A stretch of 64,000 nt of DNA from Myxococcaceae bacterium (GCA_016793095.1 JAEUJQ010000024.1:31983-95982), one strand, 5' to 3'. Shown: positions 53,235 through 63,819, counted from the first letter of the stretch. A program made the numbers and translations. The notes: a model not told the origin generated them from the letters alone.

Positions 53235-53882
53235 ATGCTCAGCGTCGGCACTCGTGGTTCTGACGTCACCAGGCTCCAGCAGACCCTCGCGTCGCGTGGC
53301 TTCAACCCCGGCGGCGCCGATGGGATCTTCGGTGCGCGCACGCGCGCCGCAGTGCTGGCCTTCCAACGCTCACGGGGACTCTCGGCCGACGGCGTGGTCG
53401 GCCCCAACACGAGCCGCTCGCTCTTCGGCTCGAGCGATCGCAAGTACTACGACGGCGTCAGCGACTTCCGGCCGGGCGGCACGGGAAGCACCGGTGGCTC
53501 GGGTGGCGTGCGCTATGGCGGTGGCTGGGGCGGCTCGCAGGGGGTCTCTGACCGGGCCGTCGAGATCGCCCGCGGCATGGGCGTGCCGGTGACGAGCCGG
53601 AAGCGCGACTACGCGACGACCATCCGCGTCGGCTCCACCACCGGCTCCGATCACTACACGGGCAACACCAACGCCTACGCGGTGGACCTCGGAGTGTCGG
53701 GCTCGCGCGGCGACGACCTCGCCCGCCGCATCGCCGACGCGTACGGCATTCCCCGGTCGTCGATCGGCACCTACAACCGGCACACCATTCAGGTGGGTGA
53801 CCGCCGGTACTCGGTTCAGCTGCTGTGGCGGGTGAGCGGCCACTACGACCACGTGCACCTGGGCGTGCGCCGCGTGAGCTGA
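53235..53882 (+). CDS. Peptidoglycan-binding, M15-like peptidase
   Basis: This 215-residue protein has an N-terminal peptidoglycan-binding type 1 domain (residues about 3-66: LQQTLASRGFNPGGADGIFG, AVLAFQRSRGL) and a Gly/Ser linker. The C-terminal domain has zinc-ligand motifs resembling M15/VanY-like D,D- or L,D-carboxypeptidases: SDHYTGNTNAYAVDLG (His140, Asp151) and HYDHVHLG (His206/His208). It probably trims peptidoglycan stem peptides. No signal peptide is seen, which is odd for such an enzyme. GGAGG at 53224-53228 lies six bases before ATG 53235, a strong start. No operon partner is evident. Confidence 0.89.
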   Translation: MLSVGTRGSDVTRLQQTLASRGFNPGGADGIFGARTRAAVLAFQRSRGLSADGVVGPNTSRSLFGSSDRKYYDGVSDFRPGGTGSTGGSGGVRYGGGWGGSQGVSDRAVEIARGMGVPVTSRKRDYATTIRVGSTTGSDHYTGNTNAYAVDLGVSGSRGDDLARRIADAYGIPRSSIGTYNRHTIQVGDRRYSVQLLWRVSGHYDHVHLGVRRVS

Positions 53883-53883
53883 G

Positions 53884-53957
53884 TCACCTTCGTCTTCGGG
53901 CTCCGGAGCGCGCGGCTCGAACCGCCACCGACGCATCACGCAGTGAGTCGAAGGTGA
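53884..53957. repeat. Nine-base perfect inverted repeat with a long loop
   Basis: TCACCTTCG at 53884-53892 is matched by CGAAGGTGA at 53949-53957, just after the M15-like gene. The 56-base loop makes a simple terminator unlikely; it may form a stem or bind a protein, or may be chance. Confidence 0.35.
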
Positions 53958-54002
53958 TCGCAGTCATGCACCCCCGCGACCGCCCGTGCTAGCTGCGCAC
54001 GC

Positions 54003-54995
54003 ATGGCCCAACCGATCATCGAGACCCTGCTCCTGTTCGCGCTCCCCGCTTCCGGCAAGTCGGAGCTGCGCAAGTACCTCGCCGGCCTGACGCCCGAGCA
54101 GTGCCGCTCCGAGATGCACATGGGCGAGACGTTGCAGCTCGACGACTACCCGTACGTGCACTTCATGCACCGCATCGACGACGAGCTCGCGAAGCACGGG
54201 TGGAGGTACGCCTTCTACAAGGGCCCCTCGCGGCCGTTCCAGGACGAGTGGGAGTGGGCCGCCCTCATCGAGCTGCTCAACGAGGACTACGCCGACCTCG
54301 TGGCGGGTCGCCAGCACACGCCCCCGTCGGCCGCCGAGCTGTTGTTCGAGCGCCTCGACGCCGCGCACGCGAAGGTGGGCCTGCCGCAGCACCTGGGCGA
54401 GGTGCCACACCGCATCTACAAGCAGGTCGCGCAGGCGATGGAGGCCGAGTGCCGTGCCGATCTCGCCGCGCGCAACAAGCAGGCCGCGATGGACAAGACC
54501 GGCCGCACCATCGTCATCGAGGCCGCGCGGGGTGGCCCCAACGGCGCGGCGTTTCCCCTCACGCCGCCGGTCGGGTACGCGGCGACGTTCCAGCAGCTCT
54601 CCGAGGCGATCCTCGCGAAGGCGGCGGTCCTCTACATCCAGGTCGAGCCCGCCGAGTCGCGCCGCAAGAACATCGAGCGCGGGCGCCCCGACGGGCAGGG
54701 CTCCATCCTCCACCACTCGGTGCCGATGGAGGTGATGCTGAGCCAGTACGGCTGCGACGACATGGCGTACCTCACCTCGATCTCCGGCAAGCCGAACACC
54801 ATCGCCGTCGAGCGGCTCTTCGAAGAGAAGGGCAACTGGCGCTCGCGCACCTTCCACCTGCCGGTGGCGATCTTCGACAACCGGAAGGATCTCACCACCT
54901 TCGTGCGGGAGGACCGCGCGAGCTGGAAGAGCAGCGACGTGCAGGCGATCCACTCCGAGCTCAAGCGGGCGATGGGCACGCTCGTCTCGCGCTGA
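54003..54995 (+). CDS. P-loop NTPase of unknown function
   Basis: This is a 330-residue cytosolic protein. The Walker A-like loop ALPASGKSE at residues 13-21 lacks the first Gly of the usual GxxxxGK[ST], replaced by Ala, but retains GKS. The rest is not assigned, though QLDDYPYVHFMHRIDDEL and TIVIEAARGG suggest a kinase- or adenylylation-like fold. No partner is evident. It begins 120 bases after the M15-like gene, and its stop converges on the sigma-54 activator gene with 48 bases between. The ATG at 54003 places the loop at the N-terminus, as is usual for small-molecule kinases. Substrate unknown. Confidence 0.8.
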   Translation: MAQPIIETLLLFALPASGKSELRKYLAGLTPEQCRSEMHMGETLQLDDYPYVHFMHRIDDELAKHGWRYAFYKGPSRPFQDEWEWAALIELLNEDYADLVAGRQHTPPSAAELLFERLDAAHAKVGLPQHLGEVPHRIYKQVAQAMEAECRADLAARNKQAAMDKTGRTIVIEAARGGPNGAAFPLTPPVGYAATFQQLSEAILAKAAVLYIQVEPAESRRKNIERGRPDGQGSILHHSVPMEVMLSQYGCDDMAYLTSISGKPNTIAVERLFEEKGNWRSRTFHLPVAIFDNRKDLTTFVREDRASWKSSDVQAIHSELKRAMGTLVSR

Positions 54996-55043
54996 GCGGT
55001 CAGCCGTCGGAGCCCTCCCGGGCCTCGAGTGACACCCGCCGCG

Positions 55044-56405
<1,362 letters not shown>

Positions 56406-56669
56406 GGGCCCACGTCCTCCCACGCCGTGGAGGCCGCGCGCAACGGGCGTCGTGTGCTGGCGGCCGCCATACTCTGCGGACGGGCCGGATGGGTCGAGCT
56501 GGACGACGCGGAAGACCACCCTCGACGACGGCTCGTTCGAGAGAGACTTCCCGGCCGGCCGCAGGACCCCCGAAGACGTCCGCGTGCTCGAGGCCGTGGC
56601 GACCGCGAAGCCGTGAAGCCGCGCGTTCTTCGTTTGCGGCGCGGGCCCGCCGGGCTAGGGAGCGCGCCC

Positions 56670-57497
56670 ATGCTCCTCAAGGACAAGAAGCTGCTGATCA
56701 CCGGCGTCTTGACTCCGCAGTCCATCGCGTACGGCGTCGCCGAGCTCGCGCTGAAGGAGGGCGCCGAGGTGATCCTCACCTCGTTCGGCCGCCCGATGTC
56801 GCTCACCCAGCGCACCGCGAAGAAGCTGGCCGCCACGCCGCCCGAGGTGCTCGAGCTCGACGTCACCAACCCCGAGCACTTCCCGAAGCTGACCGAGCAG
56901 CTCAAGGCGAAGTGGGGGAGGGTGGACGGCGTGCTGCACGCGATCGCGTTCGCGCCCGAAGACGCGCTCGGTGGCCGCTTCCTCACCACGCCGTGGGACT
57001 CGGTGCAGCAGGCGTTCCGCGTCTCGACCTTCTCGCTCAAGGAGCTCGCCGCCGCGGTCGCGCCGCTGATGACGAACGGCGGCAGCATCGTCACCCTCGA
57101 CTTCGACAACTCCACCCAGGCCTGGCCGCTCTACGACTGGATGGGCGTGTGCAAGGCCGGCCTCGTCGCCACCGTTCGCTACCTCGCCCGCGATCTCGGC
57201 CCGAAGGGCATTCGCGTCAACGCGCTCGCCGCGGGTCCCATCGCCACCATCGCCGCCAAGGGCATTCCCGGCTTCAAGCACCTCGAGAACAAGTGGGGCA
57301 GCCAGGCGCCGCTGGGCTGGGACGCGCGCAGCGACGCCGCGAGCGACGCCGTGGCCCGCACTGCCTGCGCGCTCCTCTCTGACTGGATGCCGAAGACGAC
57401 GGGCGAGCAGATCCGCGTCGACGGTGGCTTCCACGCCCTCGGCGCCGAGCCCATCACGCTCTCGCCTGAGCCGGCCGACGCGCCGAAGCCGGCCTGA
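56670..57497 (+). CDS. fabI: Enoyl-ACP reductase, InhA-like
   Basis: This is a 275-residue NADH-dependent short-chain enoyl-ACP reductase, the last step of each fatty-acid elongation round. The NAD-binding segment is GVLTPQSIAYGVA (12-24). The catalytic Tyr155 and Lys162 lie in LYDWMGVCKAGL, spaced as in mycobacterial InhA (Tyr158, Lys165). Also similar are SIVTLDFDNS, VRVNALAAGP-type and LSDWMPKTTGEQ. This resembles InhA more than the usual proteobacterial FabI; see findings. The ATG at 56670 is the first start near the Rossmann fold; no strong ribosome-binding site is seen. Possible triclosan/isoniazid relevance is not assessed. Confidence 0.93.
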   Translation: MLLKDKKLLITGVLTPQSIAYGVAELALKEGAEVILTSFGRPMSLTQRTAKKLAATPPEVLELDVTNPEHFPKLTEQLKAKWGRVDGVLHAIAFAPEDALGGRFLTTPWDSVQQAFRVSTFSLKELAAAVAPLMTNGGSIVTLDFDNSTQAWPLYDWMGVCKAGLVATVRYLARDLGPKGIRVNALAAGPIATIAAKGIPGFKHLENKWGSQAPLGWDARSDAASDAVARTACALLSDWMPKTTGEQIRVDGGFHALGAEPITLSPEPADAPKPA

Positions 57498-57539
57498 GCG
57501 CTGCCGTCGCGGGCCCTCTCTGGCGTAGGCTTGGGCCGA

Positions 57540-58049
57540 ATGGTGAACGAGCTCCCCAGCGCGGTTCCCCACTTGAGGCTCGGGAGCGCCGGGCCCGTGC
57601 TCGTGTCGGTGTTCGGCAACTGGCCCAACGGCCCGATGCTGCGGGCGATTCGGCGCGCGCAGCTCGAGCTGTCGAAGGAGCATCGGCGGGTGCTCAGCCT
57701 CACCATCATTCCCGACGTTCAACAGCTCCCCACCATCGGGCACCAGCAGCCGGCTGAGCGCGAAGGCGCGCTGGCGCAGTCGGCCGCCATCGCCACGGAG
57801 GTCGAGCGCGTCACCGCAGGCTCCGCGATGGTCATTCACCCGCGCGGCGTCATCGGCGTCATGGTGCGCACCTTCATGGCGACCCTCAGCGTCATGTCTC
57901 GCAGCACCATGCCCCTGAAGACCTTCCGCACCGTCGAGGAGGCCGAGGCGTGGTTCGCGACCCTCCCCGACGCGCCGAAGCTGAGCCCGGGCCTCTCACG
58001 CGCGGTGACGAGCTGGCTCGCCGCCCAGCCGAGCGCTCGCGCAGGCTGA
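57540..58049 (+). CDS. Hypothetical protein, possibly STAS/SpoIIAA-like
   Basis: This is a 169-residue cytosolic protein. Its hydrophobic/charged alternation and a segment VLVSVFGNWPNGPMLRAI, then LELSKEHRRVLSLTIIP, suggest a small alpha/beta fold, perhaps STAS-like, but this is not secure. It has no signal or membrane segment and no recognisable active site. It lies 42 bases after the InhA-like gene on the same strand, so it may be co-transcribed. The ATG at 57540 is preferred over a TTG nine bases upstream. No function is offered. Confidence 0.75.
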   Translation: MVNELPSAVPHLRLGSAGPVLVSVFGNWPNGPMLRAIRRAQLELSKEHRRVLSLTIIPDVQQLPTIGHQQPAEREGALAQSAAIATEVERVTAGSAMVIHPRGVIGVMVRTFMATLSVMSRSTMPLKTFRTVEEAEAWFATLPDAPKLSPGLSRAVTSWLAAQPSARAG

Positions 58050-58213
58050 TCGACTCGACCTCACGCGCGGTCGCTTCACGCGAGGGCAAGGGAGCTCGCG
58101 CGCAGCCGAGATGAGCCGCAGAAACACTTGAAACAACTCGAGAAGCGCCCTCCGCTTGCCTTTGTCGGGGAATGTAGGCAGATGCCCACCAGCTCTCTCC
58201 GGTTGGCGTGCTC

Positions 58214-60088
58214 ATGAAATTCTCCGTTCGAGTCGAAGCGCTGGTCCTCGTCCTGTTCCTCGGAGGCTGTGACTGCGGCAAGGCAGGGACGCGCTGCACG
58301 GTCTCGAACGACTGCCCGGACGGGCGCACGCCGCATTGCGCGCCTGCGCTGCAGACCTGCGTCGAGTGCCTCAACGACGACCAGTGCGCGACGGGCTTCG
58401 TCTGCAACGCGACGGGCTCCTGTGAGGCGGCCTGCCGCGACGAGCGCGGGCGCTGCGAGCTCGGCTCTTACTGCAAGGCGGGCGAGGCCTGCGTGGAGTG
58501 CACCACCGACGCGCAGTGCGGTCCCGGTCGCCTCTGCCAGAACAACGCGTGCGTGCCCGGCTGCTCGGCCGCGCACCCGGTCTGTCCCTCGGGCCTCATG
58601 TGCGACGCGACCCAGGGCCGCTGCGTCACCTGCACCACCAACGCGCAGTGCACGATGCCGGGCCTGCCCGTCTGCAACCCGGCGACGAACACCTGCGTCG
58701 GCTGCGTGACGAACGGCGACTGCACCACACCGGGCAAGCCCTTCTGCGACCCGACGACGAAGACGTGCGTGAGCTGCGTGATGGACTCGCAGTGCCCGCG
58801 CGGCCAGGTCTGTCAGGCGAACGTCTGCGTGAACGGCTGCACCCCGAGCCAGCCGTGCCCTGTGGGGCAGGTGTGCAGCGCGAGCGGCCAGTGCGTGCAG
58901 TGCACGTCCGATCTCCAGTGCTCGGGCGCCACTGCGAAGTGTGACGTCGCCTCGAACCGCTGCGTCGCGTGTCTGCCCGGCCCCAACGACACCTGTCCCA
59001 TGGGCCAGTACTGCCGCGCGGACTTCACCTGTGAGCGGGGATGCAAGACGGGCGCGGACTGTCCCTCGGGCCAGTGCCTGCCCAGCCGCTCGTGCGCGAT
59101 GTGCACGCAGGACTCGCAGTGCGCCGCCGGCAACGTCTGCATCAACGGCACCTGTACGCCGGCCTGCAGCGCGACGAACCCCTGCGGCTCGGGCCGCGAC
59201 TGCTGCAACGGCCGCTGTGTCGACCCGCAGACCGACGCGAGCAACTGCGGCGCCTGCGGCACCACGTGCGGCACGAGCGGAGCCTGCTGCCGGGGCCAGT
59301 GCAAGGCGCTCAACACGACCAGCGACTGCGGCGCGTGTGGCGTCACCTGCGGCGCGAACTCGGCCTGCTGCAACAACGCCTGCACGCCGTCGAACACTCT
59401 GGCCAACTGCGGCGGCTGCGGGATCGTCTGCGGGCCCGACCAGTTCTGTGACGGCTCCCAGTGCCGCAACCAGACGTTCCCCGAGTTCTGTGCGAACCGG
59501 AGCGTCTACGCCATCTACGACGGGCGCACGCTCGACGACGCCGCCACCAACGTGCTGGCGAGCACCATTCGCGCGAACTGCTCGCCGCTGACGACCATCC
59601 AGTACGGGCCGCAGACGAACGCGACGTGGGTCGATCAGACGACCGGGGCCCTGCTGCTCGGCGGCGGCTCGACGGTGGTGACGGCCGGAGGCCCCTTCCC
59701 CAACAAGCCGGTGCAGTGGCTCGAGCGCACGCGACAGGTGACGAAGGTCTTCTTCGCGACCAACGGCCTCGACACGTTCTATTTCCGGAAGCGTGCCGAC
59801 AACTCGAACGTCGTGACCTTCCCGCAGGCGCAGTGCAGCCCCAACCGTGACGTCTTCATCGTCGAGCTCGCGACCGATCCGACGAGCGGCACGCTGGCGC
59901 TCATCAGCTACGGCCTCTGCTCGGGCGGCTACGGCACGCAGACGGGCGCCTGGTACTGGGCCAACGTGATGCTGCCCAACCGGGCCAGCTACCCTGACAG
60001 CTGGTACATCTACGAGTGGCTCGACACGAACCTGAACACCCAGCCGGACATGGGGGACACGTTCACGCTTCGCGGCAGCGGCCGGTGA
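58214..60088 (+). CDS. Second cysteine-rich repeat lipoprotein
   Basis: This is a 624-residue lipoprotein (lipobox LGGC, Cys19). Most of the mature part is disulfide-type modules similar to those of the 43360 gene, with repeats like DDQCATGFVC, TDAQCGPGRLC and DSQCAAGNVC, and then double-cysteine modules such as GACCRGQC. The last 170 residues are not cysteine-rich and look like an unrelated C-terminal domain (AIYDGRTLDDAATNV, TFYFRKRADNSNVV). The function is unknown; an extracellular binding or structural role is plausible. ATG 58214 starts the signal peptide; a GTG six bases upstream is an alternative. No MYXO-CTERM tail is seen. Confidence 0.83.
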   Translation: MKFSVRVEALVLVLFLGGCDCGKAGTRCTVSNDCPDGRTPHCAPALQTCVECLNDDQCATGFVCNATGSCEAACRDERGRCELGSYCKAGEACVECTTDAQCGPGRLCQNNACVPGCSAAHPVCPSGLMCDATQGRCVTCTTNAQCTMPGLPVCNPATNTCVGCVTNGDCTTPGKPFCDPTTKTCVSCVMDSQCPRGQVCQANVCVNGCTPSQPCPVGQVCSASGQCVQCTSDLQCSGATAKCDVASNRCVACLPGPNDTCPMGQYCRADFTCERGCKTGADCPSGQCLPSRSCAMCTQDSQCAAGNVCINGTCTPACSATNPCGSGRDCCNGRCVDPQTDASNCGACGTTCGTSGACCRGQCKALNTTSDCGACGVTCGANSACCNNACTPSNTLANCGGCGIVCGPDQFCDGSQCRNQTFPEFCANRSVYAIYDGRTLDDAATNVLASTIRANCSPLTTIQYGPQTNATWVDQTTGALLLGGGSTVVTAGGPFPNKPVQWLERTRQVTKVFFATNGLDTFYFRKRADNSNVVTFPQAQCSPNRDVFIVELATDPTSGTLALISYGLCSGGYGTQTGAWYWANVMLPNRASYPDSWYIYEWLDTNLNTQPDMGDTFTLRGSGR

Positions 60089-60168
60089 CGAGCCTGAAGT
60101 CGCTGGATTGACTGGCACTTCCGAGGTCGGCTGCACGTCGGCCCCGGGTCGTGGGTCACCGGAGCGCC

Positions 60169-60543
60169 ATGGTGACCTTCGTCATCCTCGCCGCCGGGTT
60201 GGGCCTGTTCCTCTTCCTCCGCCGGGGCCGTCGTGCCTTCTCGTTATCGGTGCGCGCGGGTGAGGTGACGGTGGTGAGCGGCTGGCTGCCGGGGCCGATG
60301 CTGGCGGACTACCGCAGCGCCCTTCGCGACGTGCCGCGCGGCTCCGTCGAGGGGCACTTCGAGGAGAACGGTCTGCGGGTGACCGTCTCGGACAGCATCG
60401 ACGAGTACGTCGAGCAGCGGCTGCGCAACATCGCGCGGCTGTACCCGCTGTCGGCGTTCCGCGCGTCGCGCACCGCCGAGGGCCGCGTGCTCAAGGCCAC
60501 TGCTGCCGCGGGGCTGTGGTCGATCTTCGCGTCGCGCGACTGA
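60169..60543 (+). CDS. DUF3634-type small membrane protein
   Basis: This is a 124-residue protein with an N-terminal membrane helix (residues 2-18) followed by a basic segment and a soluble domain resembling DUF3634 (FSLSVRAGEVTVVSGWLPG, then DSIDEYVEQRLRNIARLYPL). The function of DUF3634 is unknown. GGAG lies four bases before the ATG at 60169; a GTG 18 bases upstream is an alternative. Its stop abuts that of the convergent gene at 60544 with no base between. Confidence 0.83.
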   Translation: MVTFVILAAGLGLFLFLRRGRRAFSLSVRAGEVTVVSGWLPGPMLADYRSALRDVPRGSVEGHFEENGLRVTVSDSIDEYVEQRLRNIARLYPLSAFRASRTAEGRVLKATAAAGLWSIFASRD

Positions 60544-60969
60544 CTACGGCCCGCAGTCTGCCGGCGTGACGTCGATCGTCGTCACGTGGTTCCGGTCCCT
60601 GTCTGCATAGGCGTAGCGCAGCACCACGCCCTTCCGGAGGAAGCCATCGCGGGTCTCCGGTCTCGTGCAGGCGGCGTTCGTGATGAGCGGTTGCATCTTC
60701 GAGTTGAAGACCGCGACGTCGAGGTCTCCGGCCCCGTGGTTCACGAGGCGGTAGTTGTAGACGAACGTGCCCTCGAGGCCCGTGGCGCTCACGAACTCGG
60801 TGTCCTTGTCCAACATCATCGGGAGCGTCTTGTTGACCTCCGAGGCGACTCCAGAGAGGAACCGCGCCGAAGTCGGGCCTGGCTTGCTGAAGAGCCCCCT
60901 GGTGGCGAACCACGTCAGCCCGAACGCAGCGATGCCAGCCAGCAGCGCGACGACCTTCTTCCCATCCAT
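60544..60969 (-). CDS. Hypothetical membrane-anchored protein
   Basis: This is a 141-residue protein with one N-terminal membrane helix (residues 6-24, VALLAGIAAFGLTWFATRG) after a short basic start. The exported-side domain (TFVYNYRLVNHGAGDLDV, DRNHVTTIDVTPADCG) is beta-rich with a cysteine near each end that may pair. No family is recognised. The gene converges on the DUF3634 gene with abutting stops and is divergent from the TPR protein at 61131 with 161 bases between. The ATG at 60969 has no better alternative. Confidence 0.76.
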   Translation of the reverse strand: MDGKKVVALLAGIAAFGLTWFATRGLFSKPGPTSARFLSGVASEVNKTLPMMLDKDTEFVSATGLEGTFVYNYRLVNHGAGDLDVAVFNSKMQPLITNAACTRPETRDGFLRKGVVLRYAYADRDRNHVTTIDVTPADCGP

Positions 60970-61130
60970 TGCGAGCCCCCGCTCACTGCCGTTTCAGGCA
61001 CCATAGCCCGAGTCGCCCGACGCGACGGCGAGCCGCGAGGCATGAGCAACCGTGAACGGCGCGAGCACTCACGCCTCTGCGCACGAAATGCGGCACGAGA
61101 CACGGCGGTCGGGGCTCGTATCGTGTCCGA

Positions 61131-63197
61131 ATGACGCGCCTCCTCTTTGCGCTGGTGTGGTGTCTGGCGGTCCCCTCGCTCGCGCAGAAGAAGAGCCCCG
61201 CGCCTGCCCCGCTCGCTGACGTCTTCACCGAGCCGGCGATGACGAAAGAGGCCCTGCTGCAGTTCATCCCTCGCGAGCTCGAGGGCATCTTCAAGCAGTT
61301 GGACCCGGCGAAGGCGCGCGTCTTGAAGGACGATCTCGAAGCGCTCGAGCGCTCGCTGCCCGATCCGAAGGCCCGGCTCACCTACGGCACGCTGCTCGCC
61401 GGGTTGCTCGACGGGCTCGGCTACAACGAGGTCGCGCGGGTCTACAACGGCTGGGCGGTGTTGCAGCACCCCGACTCGACGTCGGCGATCATCAACGTGG
61501 GCGCGCTCAACTGCTTCCCGCCCATCATCCGCCTCGGCATCGAGCTCGATCCGAAGAGCCCGATCCCGCACGTGAACCTCGCCAGCTGCGCGATGTCGCT
61601 CCAGCGGTGGGACGTGGCGAAGACCGAGTACGAGAAGGCCCTCGCGCTCGACCCGAACCACCGGCCAGCGCTGCTCGGCATGGGCCAGTGGTGGCTGCAC
61701 GTGCCCGACCTGGGCCAGGCGATTCCGTACTTCGTGAAGGCGAACGGGTTGATGGGGCAGAAGTTCGTGAGCGAGGTCACGGACGAGAAGGGCAAGCCCG
61801 TGCCTCCGACGAGGCCCGTCGAGCCCGACGGCAACAACCGCTTCGGCGGTGGACCGGACGGAGCTGGCGGCGACGAGGGCGGCGCTGCGCGCGTCACGAA
61901 GAACCGCCTCGAGCTCCCGCCGCTGCCGAAGTGGGGCTCGCCTGACGCCTTCATCCTCTCGGGGAAGAGCCGGCAGCCGCTCGCGCGCTTCTATGGCGAG
62001 AAGATGGGCGGGGGCCTCAAGTTCGCCGCGCAGATGCTCAAGGACAACCCGCTCTCGAGGATGAACGCCGAGCGCAAGCGCCTCAAAGGCCTCTCGAAGG
62101 ACGAGCAGGACGCGGCGATGGTGGAGGCGAGCTTCAAGGTGAAGTGGGAAGACTCCGCGCCCGGCCGGGGCATCGCGCTCAACTACGCGTGGGCCGACCG
62201 GAAGCTCGATGACGCGAACAAGGACTTCGAGAAGGCGACCGAGGAGTACAAGAAGATCGGCGACCAGCTCACGCAGATCGCCGAGACCCGCAACAAGCAG
62301 CTCGAGGCGATGTGCCCCGCGAACATGGGGTTCCAGCAGTTGAACGAGTGCATCAAGGGCGCCGAGAAGTCGGTGATCGCCTCGTGCAAGCAGTCGATGG
62401 TGCTCAACGCGAAGTTCTTCGTCACCTACCGGGACGCGTACCGGCGCTGGTACGACGCGGTGAAGCCGGTGCTCGAGGAGCTGTTCCGCGTGCAGGGCCT
62501 GTGGATTCGCCAGATCGGAGACAAGGAGGTCTGGCAGACGAACGTGCTCATGCTCGAGACGTACGTCTTCACCCCGCTGGCGATGAAGATGGTCGAGGAG
62601 GACGTGATGCGCCTCGCGCTCGCCGCGGTCGGCATGAGCGCGTTCGGGCGGTCCGCCGAGGTGTGCCCCAAAGAGCCTCCGGCCGAGCGCGAAGACGACG
62701 CGGCCGCTGAGCCGCCGGAGGTGCCCAGGCCCGATCAGAAGTGCCCGCTGCCGAAGGACGGTGTGAAGATCCCTCCGTTCGATCTGCCCGGCCTCAAGAT
62801 CCCCTTCTCGTTCATCGTGAAGTGCACCGAGGCCGAGTTCCGCCTCTCGACCGGCATCAGCAAGGGGGCGAACGGCGGGGCGAGCGCGGTGCTGTCGGTG
62901 AAGCACCGGTTCGGCACCGACAAGTCCACCACCGTCTACGTCGGCGTCGAGGCGGGGCTGAAGAAGGAAGGACCGCTCGCGACCGAGGTGGGCGTGAAGG
63001 GCGAGCTCGGCGTGTCGATCACGTTCGACAGGAACGCGCAGCTCACCGACGTGGGCGGTCGGGCCGGCGTGTCAGAGAGCATCAGCCTGCCCGAGGGCGC
63101 CGCGCGGGCGAGCGCCGGCGTCACCGCCACCATCGAGAAGGGCGCGCCCAGCGTCACTTTCAAGCCCTCGGCCGGTACGAAGATCCCCGGGCTGTAG
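61131..63197 (+). CDS. Exported TPR protein
   Basis: This is a 688-residue protein with a signal peptide (residues 1-18, MTRLLFALVWCLAVPSLA). TPR motifs occur at roughly residues 75-200 (LGYNEVARVYNGWAVLQHPDS, WDVAKTEYEKALALDPNHRPA), then a helical middle part with several cysteines (CPANMGFQQLNECIKGAEKSV). The C-terminal 150 residues are Gly/Ser-rich with beta-strand-like repeats (VYVGVEAGLKKEGP, VGVKGELGVSITF), perhaps a surface-exposed barrel or repeat domain. The function is unknown. The ATG at 61131 is immediately upstream of the signal. It converges on the Uma2-type gene with 16 bases between stops. Confidence 0.86.
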   Translation: MTRLLFALVWCLAVPSLAQKKSPAPAPLADVFTEPAMTKEALLQFIPRELEGIFKQLDPAKARVLKDDLEALERSLPDPKARLTYGTLLAGLLDGLGYNEVARVYNGWAVLQHPDSTSAIINVGALNCFPPIIRLGIELDPKSPIPHVNLASCAMSLQRWDVAKTEYEKALALDPNHRPALLGMGQWWLHVPDLGQAIPYFVKANGLMGQKFVSEVTDEKGKPVPPTRPVEPDGNNRFGGGPDGAGGDEGGAARVTKNRLELPPLPKWGSPDAFILSGKSRQPLARFYGEKMGGGLKFAAQMLKDNPLSRMNAERKRLKGLSKDEQDAAMVEASFKVKWEDSAPGRGIALNYAWADRKLDDANKDFEKATEEYKKIGDQLTQIAETRNKQLEAMCPANMGFQQLNECIKGAEKSVIASCKQSMVLNAKFFVTYRDAYRRWYDAVKPVLEELFRVQGLWIRQIGDKEVWQTNVLMLETYVFTPLAMKMVEEDVMRLALAAVGMSAFGRSAEVCPKEPPAEREDDAAAEPPEVPRPDQKCPLPKDGVKIPPFDLPGLKIPFSFIVKCTEAEFRLSTGISKGANGGASAVLSVKHRFGTDKSTTVYVGVEAGLKKEGPLATEVGVKGELGVSITFDRNAQLTDVGGRAGVSESISLPEGAARASAGVTATIEKGAPSVTFKPSAGTKIPGL

Positions 63198-63213
63198 GCG
63201 ATGGACCGGGGCG

Positions 63214-63819
63214 TCACCGGCCGAGCTGACGAAAGAGCTCGTTGGCCGCGAGCGAGAGTCCGGGCAGCCCCGCCGCCTCGAGCTGACCCGCGCGCCGGGT
63301 CCGTCGTGAGGTGACGACGAAGACCTCCCGCTCCTCCGGAAACGCGAGCCAGACCGTCTTCACGCCGTGCGACAGGTACCACCGCGCCTTCGCGAGGAGC
63401 GTCGCCTCGTCTTCGTCCTCTCCGGCGACCTCGACGGCGAGCACTGGAGGCGCGCGCCGGAAGCGGCCGCGGTGAGGCCCGACATCCGCCCGCCGCCAGA
63501 CCGCGACGTCGGCCGCTCGTACCTCGCCGTCGAGGATCATGCCGGCTTCGTTCCCGGCGACGATGAACTCGGGGTGCGCAACTGACCAGTTACCAAGCAA
63601 CCGGACTGCTTCGGCGGACACGTCCTGCTGGTAGTCGGCACAATGCGGCATGTAGAGGAGCGTCCCACCGACGTACTCCAGCCGGCCCTCGACGCGCGGC
63701 CACGTCCCGGGCTGCTCAGGTCGAAAACCGCGTGGAGCCGTCAACCGAAGGGGAAAGCGCACGAAGCTGCGGTCAAGGGTGACCGGGGTCGCTTCCGAGA
63801 CGAAGTGAACCTGATGCAT
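63214..63819 (-). CDS. Uma2-family endonuclease-like protein
   Basis: This is a 201-residue protein of the Uma2 (DUF820) family, a PD-(D/E)xK nuclease fold of unknown biological role. Visible motifs are VRAADVAVWRR (the acidic D of the fold), VLAVEVAGEDEDEATLLAK (Glu and the downstream Lys) and YLSHGVKTVWLAFPE. Nuclease activity is inferred from the fold motifs and has not been shown here. The ATG at 63819 was chosen over an upstream in-frame codon because the family N-terminus begins there. It is convergent with the TPR gene and 40 bases from the ClpA/ClpB gene end on the same strand. Confidence 0.87.
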   Translation of the reverse strand: MHQVHFVSEATPVTLDRSFVRFPLRLTAPRGFRPEQPGTWPRVEGRLEYVGGTLLYMPHCADYQQDVSAEAVRLLGNWSVAHPEFIVAGNEAGMILDGEVRAADVAVWRRADVGPHRGRFRRAPPVLAVEVAGEDEDEATLLAKARWYLSHGVKTVWLAFPEEREVFVVTSRRTRRAGQLEAAGLPGLSLAANELFRQLGR

